Counted from the first letter of the stretch, positions 46,280 to 59,044 are shown. The stretch is DNA of 64,000 nucleotides from Ulva prolifera (GCA_023078555.1 CM041201.1:8253172-8317171), one strand, 5' to 3'. Program-made: numbers and translations. Notes: a model not told the origin generated them from the sequence alone.

Positions 46280-46650
46280 CACGCCGTCGACGGAACACAT
46301 GCCTGCCTCTTGGCTCTCTACCGCACATGTGCAAGATCGACAAGCGCGCTCGTCCAATATTGATTAATCGCGATGCCGACTACGGCGTGTGTGTGCGGGC
46401 TGTAGCATTGTGATGATCGCGTGAACGATGGTTCAGGAGAGTGCTACGCAGTGATTTTCTGCACTCTTCTACTTTACTCTTTTGTTACAACAAGCGCGCA
46501 GGGGAAAATGCAATCGCGCAAAGATAGCCGTGGTCAACGCGCCTGTTCGAGTTTTCGGCAGCTTGTGTTCGTGGTGTGAGAGCCTCACCGATAGGCCGCC
46601 CGCGCGCGGGTAGGCAGTGCTACTAGGCACGCGGTCTACCTGCTCGAGTT
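46280..46650. repeat. Diverged third copy of the duplicated segment upstream of the triplet-repeat genes
   Basis: ACACATGCCTGCCTCTTGGC and GGCAGCTTGTGTTCGTGGTG, then GAGAGCCTCACCGATAGGCC, match 52378-52540 at roughly 80%, with unrelated sequence between 46334 and 46511. The minus-strand peptide AGGLSVRLSHHEHKLP is preserved (AGGLSVRLAHCEHRLP in the other copies). Confidence 0.6.
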
Positions 46651-46740
46651 CTGGACCTATGCATGAAGATTCGTTCAGATCAGTACACGAGACGGACGTG
46701 CCACGCATGTGCTGTCAAGCCCCCCTCCACCGCTCGTGTA

Positions 46741-46772
46741 CATATGTAGTTACAAAGGACAGAGGCCGGGCT
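46741..46772 (-). mobile_element. Minimal non-LTR retrotransposon 3' end fragment
   Basis: TATGTAGTTACAAAGGACAG followed by AGGCCGGGCTCG is the same end as the copies at 20323 and 29224, here only about 32 bp long. Confidence 0.55.
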
Positions 46773-48347
46773 CGTGTACATATGTAAGGTTATATGTATG
46801 TTCAGGCGGGGGCCAAGGGGTGGACCACATGATGAACCTGCAGGGTTTGCATATCCCAGTGCGAGCGCGGAATCCGTGCTGCACACGCAATCAGGCGCGC
46901 AGCCGCGTCTATTCATGACGCAACGTGCTCAGCGCGTCAACGTCGCTGTGAGCCGGCCTCAAGTGCACTGACCGCTGAGTCGCGGCGTTCACTATAGACA
47001 TGATACCGCAGTGTGAGCATGTGTATCTGGTCAAACTACATGTCTCTGGTCGTGCATGGCCCCAAGCTTCGAGCGGCGCTCGAGCGCACTCTGCGGAGGG
47101 TGTCGACTCGACACACTGTCGAGGCTACGAACGCGACGCGTACAATCCAGTGCGATCGATACACGCACTGGCCACGCATGCATATTTGTGCATCATCTCG
47201 AATTCGGATGTCGAGGCGTGGTGCACGCCTCATGATGGAAGGGTCACGGCCCGGGTCTGCATGCAGATATAATTAGTTTAAACGCTTCGGTCGCGATTTT
47301 GGCGAGCCATATATGGATTCTGCATTTTCATGTAGGTCTATACCTCTACTGCTATCGTCGCTAGTATACATATTCGATCTGCAACACAGGCCGGACTACA
47401 GACTTATTAGTTCGACAACTTGAGGTCCGACTCTGGCCTCTGGTTTTCTGCCAAACTCGTTGTGTTCACATCCAGGTTTGGCATGACTCAGCAGAGTGAG
47501 GCCGAGCGAGCCCGCCATGCCAGCCCCCAATTCCAGCAGCTTGCTGGCTTGCCTGGCACTTGTAGGAGTAGCACATGTAAATTATGTGGCAGGTGGGATC
47601 CATGTGTGGTGCTGTCCACCTCCAAATATGCCCCAAAACTGACTTTTTCAATTCTCAGTGCAAGGATGTTTGCGGCAGGCCACTGTGATACCCCAGAGTG
47701 CATTACCACTGATGTTGTGTTGTGAAAATTCGCAGCCTCAAGGCCAAACAACCAACATGCAGCTCGACCAGAATCCGCCCGATCAGCACTTCACATATAC
47801 CTCAAGTGATCTCCTGTTCGAATCTGAGCCTCAATCCTTGCACACCAGCTCCAACAGCTATTCTGCGTGTGCTATCGAGCCCGACTATGCGTGTGCTTCA
47901 CCATTTTCTGTGCTGAAAGTTGCTGTGCACTCAGTCTCACAAATCGAATGCATTCACCGGCAGCTTTTTTGCGTGCTTCGCGAATCTGCATTCCAGTTGT
48001 CAACACTGATCTCGTGGAGTGCATGGCGTGGCGGTGTGGTGAGTGGTGTCCCGTGACGCACGCCCCATGCGAGATTCCAACACCCCGAGTTCGGGTGAAA
48101 ACCGGTGTGGCTAGCTCTGCCGGACCGGTCAATGCTTTGCGGGTGACAGCGCGACCCTGTGGCACCAGCGTGGCATCAAAATGCATCAATATTGTGTTGG
48201 TTTGGTCTTCAAGTACACCCGTTTACTCTTTTGTCTGTCTGAACCCGTTGATGTGGCCGTGTGGGCGATGTGTCCGCTCTTCATCCGGATGAATCATGAT
48301 GCACGGTCGGGATCCCGTTATAAACGGCTAACTTTGGGCAAATCCTG

Positions 48348-48502
48348 GGTGTCGGCGCGGCCGACACCGGTTTGCCCTGCAGGGCAAAATAGCTGTGAGC
48401 GCCAGCGGCATACCGGGAGCATTACGACAAAATATTCGGTGAGCCGCGCAGCGGCTCACGGGGATTAATCCCGATGACGGGCCTCCCGATGACGTCATCG
48501 GG
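48348..48502. repeat. Cluster of five perfect GC-rich palindromes
   Basis: GGTGTCGGC-gcg-GCCGACACC (48348-48368), TTTGCCCTGCAGGGCAAA (48371-48388), GTGAGCCGC-gca-GCGGCTCAC (48439-48459), GGGATTAATCCC (48461-48472) and CCCGATGACGTCATCGGG (48485-48502). None is a tandem copy of another. The sequence context looks unlike the flanks; function unknown. Confidence 0.85.
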
Positions 48503-49092
48503 CAGGCTGCACGTTAGTGTTACCACTCAGGCTAAGCTGCTGTTTGAGAACATACCGTCATGTGACATGATGCACTGCATATGACACGTGACTCATGAGT
48601 ATTGTGCTGGGTTTTCTGTTCATGGTCGACCCACAAGTACTAGTGCCAGAGACAGCAGCAGACGCTGATGATCTGGGCATGTCTGTTGAGGAGCCTCCTC
48701 AACTGACCTTGAGAAGCTGCTAGCAGAGGGTCTGCAGGATATCTAATATTGCTTATTCATGCTGCTGTGATCATGCTTGGTAATTCTTTATAACGCCCTT
48801 GCACTACTTGCGGGTTTTTTTTTGTGGGTTTTTTTTTTGTGAGCCCCCGATTCAATAATTACTATACTTAGGTTACCAGTCAGCACACAACTGTGTTTAC
48901 AAAAGAGTGAACACAACTGTCAGTGGGATTCCGCCCCCCCTTCCGCTGAAGCAGAGCCAGCAGGCACGGTCAGTTACACATCACCCTCATGTCTGTTTGA
49001 AACGCATATATCCAGTCAAAGCGCAGCCGGTGATTCCTGACCTGCCTCACCAGCACGCCCGACCCCTGAAATCCACTGTCCGCCAGCAGGCC

Positions 49093-50969
49093 ATGACCCT
49101 CAAGCTCAACTTTCGATCCCTCCTCTGTGTGGGGGCGGCCGCATGCGTGGTCGGGTCGGCCGCTGCGCGCCCGGCCCCCCTCGCCACTCGCCTGCCTGTG
49201 GCCGCGGCCTCCGCCGTCGCCGGCGACGTCCAGGAGCCGGAGGGGGGCCTGCAGGCGGCAGCGGCACTGTGGAGTCTCCCGGGCTCCAACAGCGTGGCCA
49301 TGATGCGCTCCCTGCTCTCCAGCAACAACGGTGCTTCCCTCTCCACTCCTGCAGTCAAGATTGACAGCATATGACCGGTGTCAAAAGCACTGCGCTGCTC
49401 CACCCGTGGCCACGTACGTGTGGGGCACGTCGATTGTCTTTTCAAAGTTACCAGGAGAGGTGGCACACAGGAGCTGGTGGAGCTGCTGAGGGGCAGCACG
49501 TGCTTCACTGCCGTGGACTTGTGAGCTGCTATCAGGCTGAGCATGCACTGGCTGAGCAGCTGCCATGTGGAGTGTCTGTGACCTGATGCATGCATGTCCG
49601 GCTCCAGATGTGCGTGTGGCCATGTGGGCTGGGTTCAGGGCTGTAGCTTGAGCATGCACATGCACGCAGCATGCATGACCATGCAGACCTGTTCTGCTGC
49701 GGAGTGGCGGTCTGGTGCGCAGGGGACGAAGGCGATGAGGGCAATGAGGGGAACGAGGGCAGCGCTGAGGGTAATGAGGGCAAGAAGACCATGAAGAGAC
49801 GCGCGGGCAGCCAGGATGGCATCGAGGTGAATGAGGGGTTTGAAGGCAATGAGGGCAACGAGGGAAATGAGGGCAACGAGGGTAATGAGGGCAACGAGGG
49901 GAATGAGGGCAACGAGGGGAATGAGGGCAAGAAGGGCAAGAAGGGCAAGAGGGGCGGGAGCAGCAATGATGGTAATGAGGGCAATGAGGGCAATGAGGGA
50001 AATGAGGGCAACGAGGGGAATGAGGGCAAGAAGGGCAAGAAAGGTAAAAAGAGAACGAGCAGCAACGATGGTAACGAGGGCAATGAGGGCAACGAGGGAA
50101 ACGAGGGCAACGAGGGGAATGAGGGCAAGAAGGGCAAGAAAGGTAAAAAGAGAACGAGCAGCAACGATGGTAACGAGGGCAATGAGGGCAACGAGGGAAA
50201 CGAGGGCAACGAGGGGAATGAGGGCAAGAAGGGCAAGAAAGGTAAAAAGAGAACGAGCAGCAACGATGGTAACGAGGGCAATGAGGGCAACGAGGGAAAT
50301 GAGGGCAACGAGGGGAATGAGGGCAAGAAGGGCAAGAAAGGTAAAAAGAGAACGAGCAGCAACGATGGTAACGAGGGCAATGAGGGCAACGAGGGAAACG
50401 AGGGCAACGAAGGCAACGAAGGCAACGAAGGCAATGAGGGCTCCTCCGGATCTGCATGCGGAGGTCCCTTTGGGTGTGTGCCTACGTATGCATGTTGCCT
50501 GGATGCATATGTGGGCCGTGCCGAGCCCCCTCTATGCCCCCCATGCCCCCTATGCCGTAACTTTCCTGCTGCCGACACATACCACCTACCACATACCACA
50601 CACCGGCACCAGCACCGGCACCAGCACCAACACACGCACACCAATGCAGATCGACAGACGGCCGGAGCTAGCACTCGCACGACTACAAATCACCCATGCA
50701 TGCAAATTGGTATGATTCACGCTGAGGACGCTGAGGATGCTGGACGGTGGTGTGCAGGTGCCTCGGCTTCAGTCCGGGGGCATTCTATCTCAGTCTCTTC
50801 TGATCACCTGGAGCCGCTCGCCTCGGCCAGCGGTCGGGGCGGAGCGAGGTGCTGCGCCGAGTGGCTAGTGATGTCTGCAATGCTACCTGCTGGTCCAGCT
50901 GTTGCCCTGGAGCAACACACATGTTTTGGATGCTGCTGCCTTGGCTGCCCGCTGGGCTATTCACGCTGA
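49093..50969 (+). CDS. Secreted Gly-Asn-Glu triplet-repeat protein, paralog 2
   Basis: Exon 1 is 49093-49330: signal peptide (NFRSLLCVGAAACVVGSAAA), a short propeptide-like region (PLATRLPVAAASAVAGDVQE) and the family block NSVAMMRSLLS. The donor ACG|GTGCTT joins in phase 1 to exon 2 at 49723 after TGCGCAG, giving SSNNGDEGDEGNEG. Exon 2 holds over 70 Gly-led triplets, mainly GNE, with basic GKK blocks and RTSSND spacers in a 33-residue (99-bp) unit. After the repeats the frame runs on through GSSGSACGGPFGCVPTYACC to a stop at 50969. That tail may instead be removed by an intron starting GTGTGT near 50474, so the 494-residue length is an upper estimate. Glycine at every third residue is a collagen-like register without proline. 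Secretion is predicted; function unknown. Confidence 0.75.
49959..50453 (+). repeat. 99-bp tandem repeat inside the triplet-repeat exon
   Basis: The AGCAGCAAYGATGG block recurs at 49959, 50058, 50157, 50256 and 50355, exactly 99 bp apart. Units 2-4 are almost identical, so they were recently amplified or homogenised. Each encodes GNE triplets followed by GKKGKKGKKRTSSND. Confidence 0.9.
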
Positions 50970-53848
50970 CTGGGAGTGGACTGGATCCTTTGCAACATCG
51001 ACCCGCTGGCAGAAGTTGATGCCTATAGCTTGCCTCCTGCGAGAGCAGCTGCTTGTGGCCTGCTTGTGGCCGTGGTCATCACTCTGCTGAGCTGGGAGCA
51101 TCACGGCTGTCGATGTAGAGACAACGTGAATTGATGCTTGTAAGTCTGCTAGAGGAGGATTTTTCTGTGGCTTTGCTGCAGCAGGCTATGAGTGGTAGGT
51201 CTGGTGTGAAGAACTGACACATCTGTTGCCTTTGTTCTTGTTATGAATCTGTTGCCTGGCATACATTGAGCTACATATGCACCGATAGCTATGTATCTAC
51301 TGAAGTGGCCACCGTGGCGTACTTGAAGTTGCTACCGCTTGCTCAAACTGCACAGATTGTTGGTCAAAGTGCCATGCGCCGGTCCTTCAAGAATCTGGTA
51401 AATCATTTGATTTGAGTGGATTTTACAGATGAATTTCCGCTTGTTCCGTACACTTGCTTGCGTGGCTTGCCCTCAGGCTGTCGAGGAGAACACATGTACA
51501 AAGCGACTGACATGTCATGCAGCCTGGCCGGTCCAGGCCTTTCTACTTGGGAAATACCTCTTTTAGACGTGAATCTTCTAAAGTCAGATTTCAGTAGGAT
51601 GTATGGCTGTGCAAGGCGCTGTCAACAGGTGCTGGTCAAAACGCTGTCAATGGGTGGTAGAGCTGTAGAGCGAGGTCTGAAACAGCTCTCATGCTCAAAA
51701 GCAGCAATGCGTAATGTTTTAAGTCCAGACACCGTGAGCCGTGCCGTACTGGTACTTCAATGTTTCGTGCGCACCAGCTGCCAAGACAGACTCAGGCCAC
51801 GAAGCGCAGAATTGCACTGTCTAAACAAAAGCAGCACCACCTCCACTTCCAGCCGTCATGCTCATAACTCCGACGTTCACCAGGGCATCGGCAGACGCGA
51901 TGCTACATCGTGCCAGTCGTGGGTGTTTGTGGATTGAGCATGAGGTACGTGTAGCAACCCCGGGCCTTGATTATCCAATCACGCGGCATGATCATTGCGA
52001 ATACTCATGTCGAGACACACAAAATTTTGTGTGTGATCATTGGCGGTTTGATGCCAGCTGCCCAGCTGCGCATGCCTGGTGCCTGCAGTGCACTCAGTAC
52101 TAGTGCACGACGGCGTGCGCTGGCCGCTCGAGCTCCTGACGTTACCACCAGCCCGACGCTGAAGCTGCGGATGTCAGTGACCGACTGCTATTTCGTTAGG
52201 ACTCTTGTGCTGTGACTGTCCAAACCCGGTCACACCTCTGTGACATATGTATAGACCGAGCGCTGCAGCTGACGTCAACGAGGTCCATCGAGGTGGCCTT
52301 ACGAACGCAGCTGCGCTGCAGTTTCGTGTGCGCGCCGATGGGAGTGAAATTACGCGCTATTGTCGCGCATGCACGATCAACGGAATACATGCCTGCCTCC
52401 TGAGTCTCGCCAGCGCATGTGCATGACCAAGGCCACCACGTGGTGCACAATCAACGTTGACGCGCCGTCTGCGACTTCCCGGCAGCCTGTGTTCGCAGTG
52501 TGCGAGCCTCACTGAGAGGCCGCCCGCGACCAGCACTTTGATCTTGCCCGTGTGATCGGCTGATCCGAGCTCTAGCGTTGAGATGTAGCGCTCTACCTCC
52601 TGCCAAGATGGCTGCCACGTGCCCGGTCGTTGACGGCCGCGGCCACGCAGAATTCGAATGTGCCCGGGGGGATCGGAGAGACCAGAAAACTCACAGAGGT
52701 GTACGCGCCTGCGTGTCATGCACATGTATATGCTTGTGCTGGACTCTCGTGCGATTGACGTGAGCCTCGCGATCGTGACTCAAGCTAGCCATCAGGATGC
52801 ACTCTGTCGGCCTGCGGATGTATACATACGTATCGATGGCAGCCGGTCACGTCATGATGCACAAAATCGACGCACAATTCGAATTCATACCACTCACATG
52901 TGTACATATCCGCCAACGGCAGAACATCGCAGGTGCCTACTAGGTAGTACACGTACACAGCTTAAAGGAATCTCAGGTTGAGGTTCAGCTTCCACACAGC
53001 CCCGTCGTCGCGACGTCAAGGGCCTCCAGTGCCCCCCTGGCGCATATGCTTGCGTGCTCTGCAATAACGCGGGTTTATTGTTCACTCGCGCAGCTCATGT
53101 CTGGTCGCCGGCAGAAGGTACGTATACATACAGCGTGCAAACCTATATTCACATGTCTTCGACAAGCAGGTCCACAATTTCATTCATCAGAATCTTGCTA
53201 TTCCTTGCCATACGTGTGTGTGCAGAGCTCCAGAACACGCGCGTATCCCAAGATATCAAGACAGTGTGATCGAGAGAGAGACAGCAATTGCAAGGCTATC
53301 GAACTACGTGGTGCGTGCCCTGATACGAGAGACCACATGAACTCATGAGTAAACTCATCATCATGTGGGACCACAGGATGTGGGTCACATTGCCGCTGTC
53401 AATCGAACTTGCAAGGCACCGGCCGCGGGCATGCTTGATCTGGACAATTCGGGGACAGACATGCAATTTGCAGGGCCTGTGCATTTGCGCGCGTGTACTT
53501 TTATAATAGGGATTCATCTGTTATGGCATACGTAAATACGCGCGGCGCACATTTGTACACAAACATGGCACAACAATGCTCGTCCGATCGAAACCCAAAT
53601 CCACTGCTGTAACTACGTTAACGCATTGCATTGCAGTTGTCACAGGTTGAATTGCATGTTGCAGCCAGAAGAGTGCCCTACCTGTACTCTGTCCACGATT
53701 TTACTGATCGGTGTTGACACACAGTGATGTTGAGATTTTATACATGCATGAGCTCATGACGTCGGTGACTGGCCGGGGCGATTTACCAGTGCAATCACGA
53801 TCCGGCATCCCGCACCCTCACCACTGCCAGTGCACGTGCTTGCAGAAC
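50970..53848. other. Intergenic, mostly duplicated segment
   Basis: 50970-51600 has no supported gene; from 51604 it is copy A of the segmental duplication. The only frame with some support is the minus-strand one at 52357-52725. Confidence 0.45.
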
Positions 53849-54071
53849 ATGATCTTCAACATCAGCATCCCGTCCCTCCTCTGCGCCGGGGCGCTTGCGT
53901 TCACGGCCGCCCCGGGCGGCGCCGGCGCGCGCCCGATCAGCCTCTCGACGCGCGTGGCCGCGGCCTCCGCCGGCGACCTCCAGCAGCCGGAGGAGGGCCT
54001 GCGCGCAGCAGACATGCTGGGGACCGGCCTGGGCCTCAGCGCGGCAGGGATGATGCGCTCCCTGCTCTCCG
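51604..54071 (+). repeat. Segmental duplication, copy A
   Basis: Aligns with 61322-64000. The first ~350 bp are clearly more diverged and carry small indels (for example 37 bp at about 51783 missing in copy B). From about 51990 on, the copies are nearly identical through exon 1 of the triplet-repeat gene. Copy B carries two extra insertions with target duplications that copy A lacks. Confidence 0.92.
52357..52725 (-). other. Possible coding exon conserved in three duplicated copies
   Basis: A 122-residue minus-strand frame with SWQEVERYISTLELGSADHT and AGGLSVRLAHCEHRLPGSRR. The peptide AGGLSVRL-H-EH-LP is also readable at about 46560-46610 although the DNA there has diverged by about a fifth, which suggests past selection on protein. 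In copy B the frame is cut at the LINE insertion. No ATG context or domain; it could be a transposon remnant. Confidence 0.3.
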
Positions 54072-55004
54072 GTTCGTTCCCCCTTTGTTCGACGGCAGGC
54101 GCTGACCCACGTACATGCCTCCTGCCCTCCGAGCCATGTGTTGCAGCCCTGCAGGCCTGTATGTTTGCAGCCCTGCACAGGGTATACCCGCATGCTCGAG
54201 AGGATCTTGTGGTCACCCCTGGAAGCTGTGAAGAACGAGAAACCTGTCTGAAGAATGCCTACATAAAAGTCCAATGCCGTGCGTAGCAATGATGCCCACT
54301 TTTTAGTGTTGCTGCTCCTTGGGGGTCGTTGTGAAGAGCCAGGTTTGCCCATGGGCTACCTGTAGCAGCCTTTGGTCGCTTGGGTGGTCGGACGTGGAAT
54401 CTTCAAGTTGCCAACCATACCAGAGGACAGCAGACAATGAAGCCCAGGCTCGATGCTTCCGTGATCAATGCTGATGCATCTGTTCGCGTTGGGGCTGCGT
54501 TGAGCCATGTATGTGATGCGAGGCTATGTGGTGTGAGCTGCTCACTGACGGCACGTGGTGCGGGGCACAGGCAACGAGGGCAACGAGGGCAACGAGGGCA
54601 ACGAGGGCAACGAGGGGAATGAGGGGAATGAAGGGAACGAGGGCAACGAGGGTAAGAAGAAGAGCAGCAAGGGCAAGAAGCGCAACAGCAGCAATGACGG
54701 AAACGAGGGGAATGAGGGCAATGAGGGCAACGAGGGTAACGAGGGAAATGAGGGCAACGAGGGCAATGAGGGCAACGAGGGAAATGAGGGCAACGAGGGG
54801 AATGAGGGCAAGAAGAAGAGCAGCAAGGGCAAGGGTAAGGGCAAGGGCCAGAGGCGCAGCAGCAGCAACAACAACGGCAATGAGGGCAATGAGGGTGATG
54901 AGGGTGATGAGGGTGGCGGCCGCACGACCCGCCGTGTCAACTGCGACTACTTGTGCGATTCTGCTCACAGAACACCGGCAGCAGTGCTGGAGCCATCGCT
55001 CTGA
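53849..55004 (+). CDS. Secreted Gly-Asn-Glu triplet-repeat protein, paralog 3
   Basis: Exon 1 is 53849-54071: signal peptide (IPSLLCAGALAFTAAPGGAG), a linker with SAGDLQQPEEGLRAADMLG and the family block AAGMMRSLLS. The donor CCG|GTTCGT joins in phase 1 to exon 2 at 54571-55004 after GGGCACAG, giving RSLLSGNEGNEG; 218 residues. Exon 2 has runs of GNE triplets split by KKKSSKGKKRNSSND and KKKSSKGKGKGKGQRRSSSN, then GDE triplets and a non-repeat end (TTRRVNCDYLCDSAHRTP). Compared with paralog 2 the basic blocks differ in sequence but occupy the same positions. Exon 1 and its upstream 2.2 kb are duplicated at 61322-64000. Predicted secreted, highly charged, extended or collagen-like; function unknown. 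Confidence 0.78.
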
Positions 55005-57671
55005 GGCTCTACATAGACCCTGCCTGGTCATGCTGTCATCCTGCGTTCCGATATGAGTTCTGTGTCCGCACCAGTCGACTGATCAGCGTCCTTGCGGGCC
55101 CAAGGCATGGCATTGTGTTCATGCCAGCCTATCACAGCTAGCTGCGGCAACGAAAGGCATCTGCGGTCACATGGTGCCGCATCGCCTGTCAGGGGGGCTA
55201 GAGCCGCCATGTGTCTGGGCGCTGTGCTGGCAAGCGCATGTTCTGGCCTGAATTCGCTGTGGTCCTCCACAGGACCACACATGAACCCCGGACCGAGACT
55301 GTCGCCTTGTGCAGGTGCAACAGAAAGTTTTCTGTTGGGCAGGATTCAGCTAACGCACAACTGGGATTGTTCCGCTAGTGTGGCGCCGTCTAGTGCATGG
55401 TGAAGGTGGAACTGTGCCAGTGACAATCGCAAGGTCAACATTTTATCACGGAGGATATGCCGTGCTTCAGACAAGCAGGGCGTCGTGCTTTTGGCCTGAA
55501 GCCGACTGCTGCAATGGGGTTCATGGCGCAGCAGGGAGCGGGTCTAAGGTTCAAGCTCAAAGTCTGATGATGTCTGCTTTGCCATCAGGTGATTGTCATG
55601 GCTTTGGTGCATAGAGAGCGGGCAGGCTGCTAAGTGTGCACGCTCCTCGACTTGCACAAGCTCTATGACCTGTACCGAGTGGGCTGAAGCAGCCAGCATA
55701 CGTCATCCACTGGGAATATGATGTTGTTATCGTCTGCTTGTAAACCATCATCATTTGAAGCAGTATCCAAGGCCTGAGGTCACCAGCTGACATGCGCGTG
55801 CCGCTGAACTATGACAAGTAGCATGGCCACTGCTGGCTAAGTGGTGTTGCACTTCGGCCACACAGCTCACGTCGACATGCGAATAATAGTTGGGCGCATG
55901 GCATACCAATCCTGTCCGCGTGTGTACTGTAAAATCGCAAGAGCCCCCAAGAATGTGCCCCGTACAGATTGTGTGTGAACCATACCTATTCCTGTCCTGC
56001 ACTGCTCTGCCCTGGATATATCAAGTAGACTTGCACCATTGCACGTACAAGTATACAGGCAGGCACAGCCACGTGTGAAGCACAGCATATCAATATGACG
56101 ATCACGTCTTCAGATAATGTGACCCCCAGTGGCAGTAGTGCAACAGCAACACCACTGCTGGTTGCAAAGCACTCACATCCTGACACATAATTGAAGACAT
56201 GACACATCTGCTACTAGACTCATGCTGAGCTGGACATCCACATACATGCCAGGAATTCCGAAGAAGTGGCCACTGTGATGTTCTTACAATCAGGGACATA
56301 TGCTTGTTCGACTTGCGTCATTCTCAGAAGTGATTTGCATCGATGGTTGCTGATGTAACTCGATTCTGCAGCCGCATTGTCGACGTTTCCTCTGACATAT
56401 CTCTTGTAAAATGCAATCATGCGGGCTGCCCAGGTACCCACATGTGTGTGCAATTACCTGGTGCTATTGCACAACTGAAGCAGCTAGCAGCGTACACCAC
56501 AGTGTCTACACCAGCCAACACGCCGTGTGAAGCACACATTCGACGTGAAGAAAAGCTTAAAACTATGGTCCGTGCCCAGTTCTTCACTGGGTGCACTTGC
56601 CTCTGCCTCGACAGACGGACTTGGACAGCACATACCTGTTTCAGCTGCTGCACCATCTGTGCATGGCATAACATGATGCACATTGCAGAAGAAGAGGCGC
56701 AGGATGCGCTGCCACGTCTTACTTCAGTAAAGCAGGCCGTTGGCAGCGTGCCCTGCAGCGTCTTCCGGCTCCGCCATGTTGCGCAGTGACGAGCTGTGGA
56801 GGGCTCGCGAAACCCTCTACCGGCATGGCAGTGACATAATAGTTGCTAAAGGAGTCGTTGCTTGGCCGCAGGTGTAGAGTTCTGTTTCAAATGTTCGCGG
56901 GCGTCGCCCGATCGATGTATGCCAATTGCACTGCGGCGTCCGCGAACACGTTTGCTGTTCCTCAAGTGGCAGCAGGAATGTTGCTTCTCTTGCAGGACAG
57001 CTATTGCCAATGGAGGCGCTTCGTGGTTCAGTGATCGGCTGTGCAGGTGCAACTGCCGGCATGCCCCTCTGGATCGTGCGTGCAATACGTGGCTATCGGG
57101 GCCACCAGCATGACAGGCAATCAGCACACGCACGCACACGCACACGCACGACGGCTGGCAGTCCCGTCCGATGACCTCACGCCGCTCACAGGCCACCCGG
57201 CCTGAGCGGCCCTGCGCGCCCGCCCGGGCTGCGTGGTAGGCAGTCGCCGCTGCTTGTGCGCTCGCGGCCTCGTCCGCTTTGTTGTGGTGGCGGCTCAGGC
57301 GTGTCGCGTTTCGCTGGTGTCTTCCCCGTGCGCCTGCGTGTGGCCCACCGTTGGGGCGCAGCCGGGTAGTTTGGGCGGGCTGGGCTGGACTTTGGGGGTT
57401 ACGGGTGTGGGTTTGCGGGCGGGCGGGGTGGTGTGCGAGGGCTGGGCTTGGGGGGTTGTGCTGGGGGAGGCGGGGGCCTCCCCGGGCTGGGAGTGGTTGT
57501 TGTTGCGGTCTCGCTGTTTGTTTGCTGGGCGGCCTTGGCTGCTTGTGCTTCCGGGGCTCGTGCGCCTGGCTGGTGGGCGGAGTTCGGGTGGGGGTGGGCG
57601 TGTGGGCGCGGGCGTGTGTGTGGCTGTGTGGCTGTGTGCTGCCGTTGCGTGGGTGTTTTGGTGTGAGCTTC
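55005..57671. other. No gene supported
   Basis: A plus-strand frame at 56343-56789 is Cys/His-containing (CNHAGCPGTHMC, CTCLCLDRRTW) but has no recognised domain or splice support. 57180-57670 is strongly G/T-rich on the plus strand and leads into the repeat at 57672. Confidence 0.4.
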
Positions 57672-57757
57672 GTGTGGCTTGCTGCGTGGTGTGCGGTTCC
57701 CCTGGTTCTTGCTTGCGGTGCTACCTGCCTCGCTTGCTTTGTCCTTGTAATTAGTTA
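57672..57757 (+). repeat. CCTGCCTC-family repeat, longest copy, ending at a CA microsatellite
   Basis: Plus strand: GGTTCCCCTGGTTCTTGCTT, GCGGTGCTACCTGCCTCGCT, TGCTTTGTCCTTGTAATTAG. About 55 bp are nearly identical to 18487-18545 (reverse). The G/T-rich 57180-57670 may be more of the same element. Confidence 0.7.
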
Positions 57758-57788
57758 TAACACACACGCACACGCACACACACGCACG

Positions 57789-58263
<475 letters not shown>

Positions 58264-58410
58264 CCCAATCAGGCACATCACAATTACCACAAGGCCATCG
58301 CCCTCAGCAGCCCGAGAGATGTGGTAGTTTACAAACACAGTCACCTTCAGCCCAGAGAATGCATGCCTGCACAGCCGTTGCGAGCATACATGGATCGCAT
58401 TCGCAACAGT

Positions 58411-58484
58411 GGTGCCGTTCATTCGGAGTTGTCAATGTCCAATAGGATACGGCTCAGTAAATTCAGATTTGCTTTACTTTGCAG
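58411..58484 (+). repeat. GGATACGGCTCAG-family repeat, copy 4
   Basis: GCCGTTCATTCGGAGTTGTC through AAATTCAGATTTGCTTTAC; it lacks the GGTTTACCCC start. Confidence 0.8.
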
Positions 58485-58900
58485 TAACCTGCCCACGCAT
58501 GGCAGATTACCTAGGCTCCAGAAAATCAAGGTATACAAGGGGGCAGCAGCGAAGCCAGCGTCCCATGGCTCCAGGGTCCCATGGGCCAGCATGCTGCATT
58601 GGTCCCACCCGCGCGTGACAACACCCGCGCTAGCTGCCACATGCACGGTGCACGCGAATGCTGAAGGCAAGCAGGCGAGTCCTGGGCACCTGCACCCGAA
58701 GCAGCACACGGGCAGCACTCTCGGGAGAGCCGCTCAGCCCAAGTTGGGCTGAAGTTATCAACACGCGTACGGGACAGCCCCCCGCCGGCGGGGATCACAT
58801 CTCGAGCCGTCCCTGCTCCGCACCCCCCCGGGCCAGAGCCAGCTGCCAATGCCAATGCCATGCCGTGCCGGCGATGCAGAGCAAACACAGGTCACCACGG

Positions 58901-58997
58901 TGGTTCACCCCTTCGGCATATGTGATCCCGTTAATTCGGAGTTGTCAATGTCCAATAGGATACGGCTCAGTACCCTCAGGTTTACTGTACTTTACCC
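58901..58997 (+). repeat. GGATACGGCTCAG-family repeat, copy 5
   Basis: Complete copy from GGTTCACCCCTTCGGCATAT to TTTACTGTACTTTACCC, only about 420 bp from copy 4. Confidence 0.8.
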
Positions 58998-59044
58998 ATC
59001 GCGCTCGGCATGACCACGCCGCTGCACTTGCAAGTGCAGCGCCC

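Larger units (their letters stand above)
44175..49092. other. Gene-poor stretch with repeats and an old duplicate
   Basis: No supported gene. A 22-C tract lies at 44601-44622. About 46280-46650 is a diverged copy of sequence inside the 51.6/61.3-kb duplication. A retroelement end fragment is at 46741-46772 and a cluster of palindromes at 48348-48502. Frames elsewhere are short and overlapping. Confidence 0.4.

Noticed and set aside
49959-50453. Regular 99-bp repeat spacing, CRISPR-like at first glance
   Set aside because: Repeats are contiguous and coding in one frame, with no unique spacers, in a eukaryotic gene.
49532-50680. Long minus-strand frames (Ser-Leu-Pro / Cys-Pro polymers) opposite the triplet-repeat exons, also at 43628-44161 and 54542-54940
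   Set aside because: They are antisense shadows of the GNE repeats; the plus strand has signal peptide, splice junction and stop context shared by paralogs.
56343-56789. Cys/His-containing frame as a zinc-finger protein
   Set aside because: Cysteine spacing fits no finger type I know and no splice or start context supports it.
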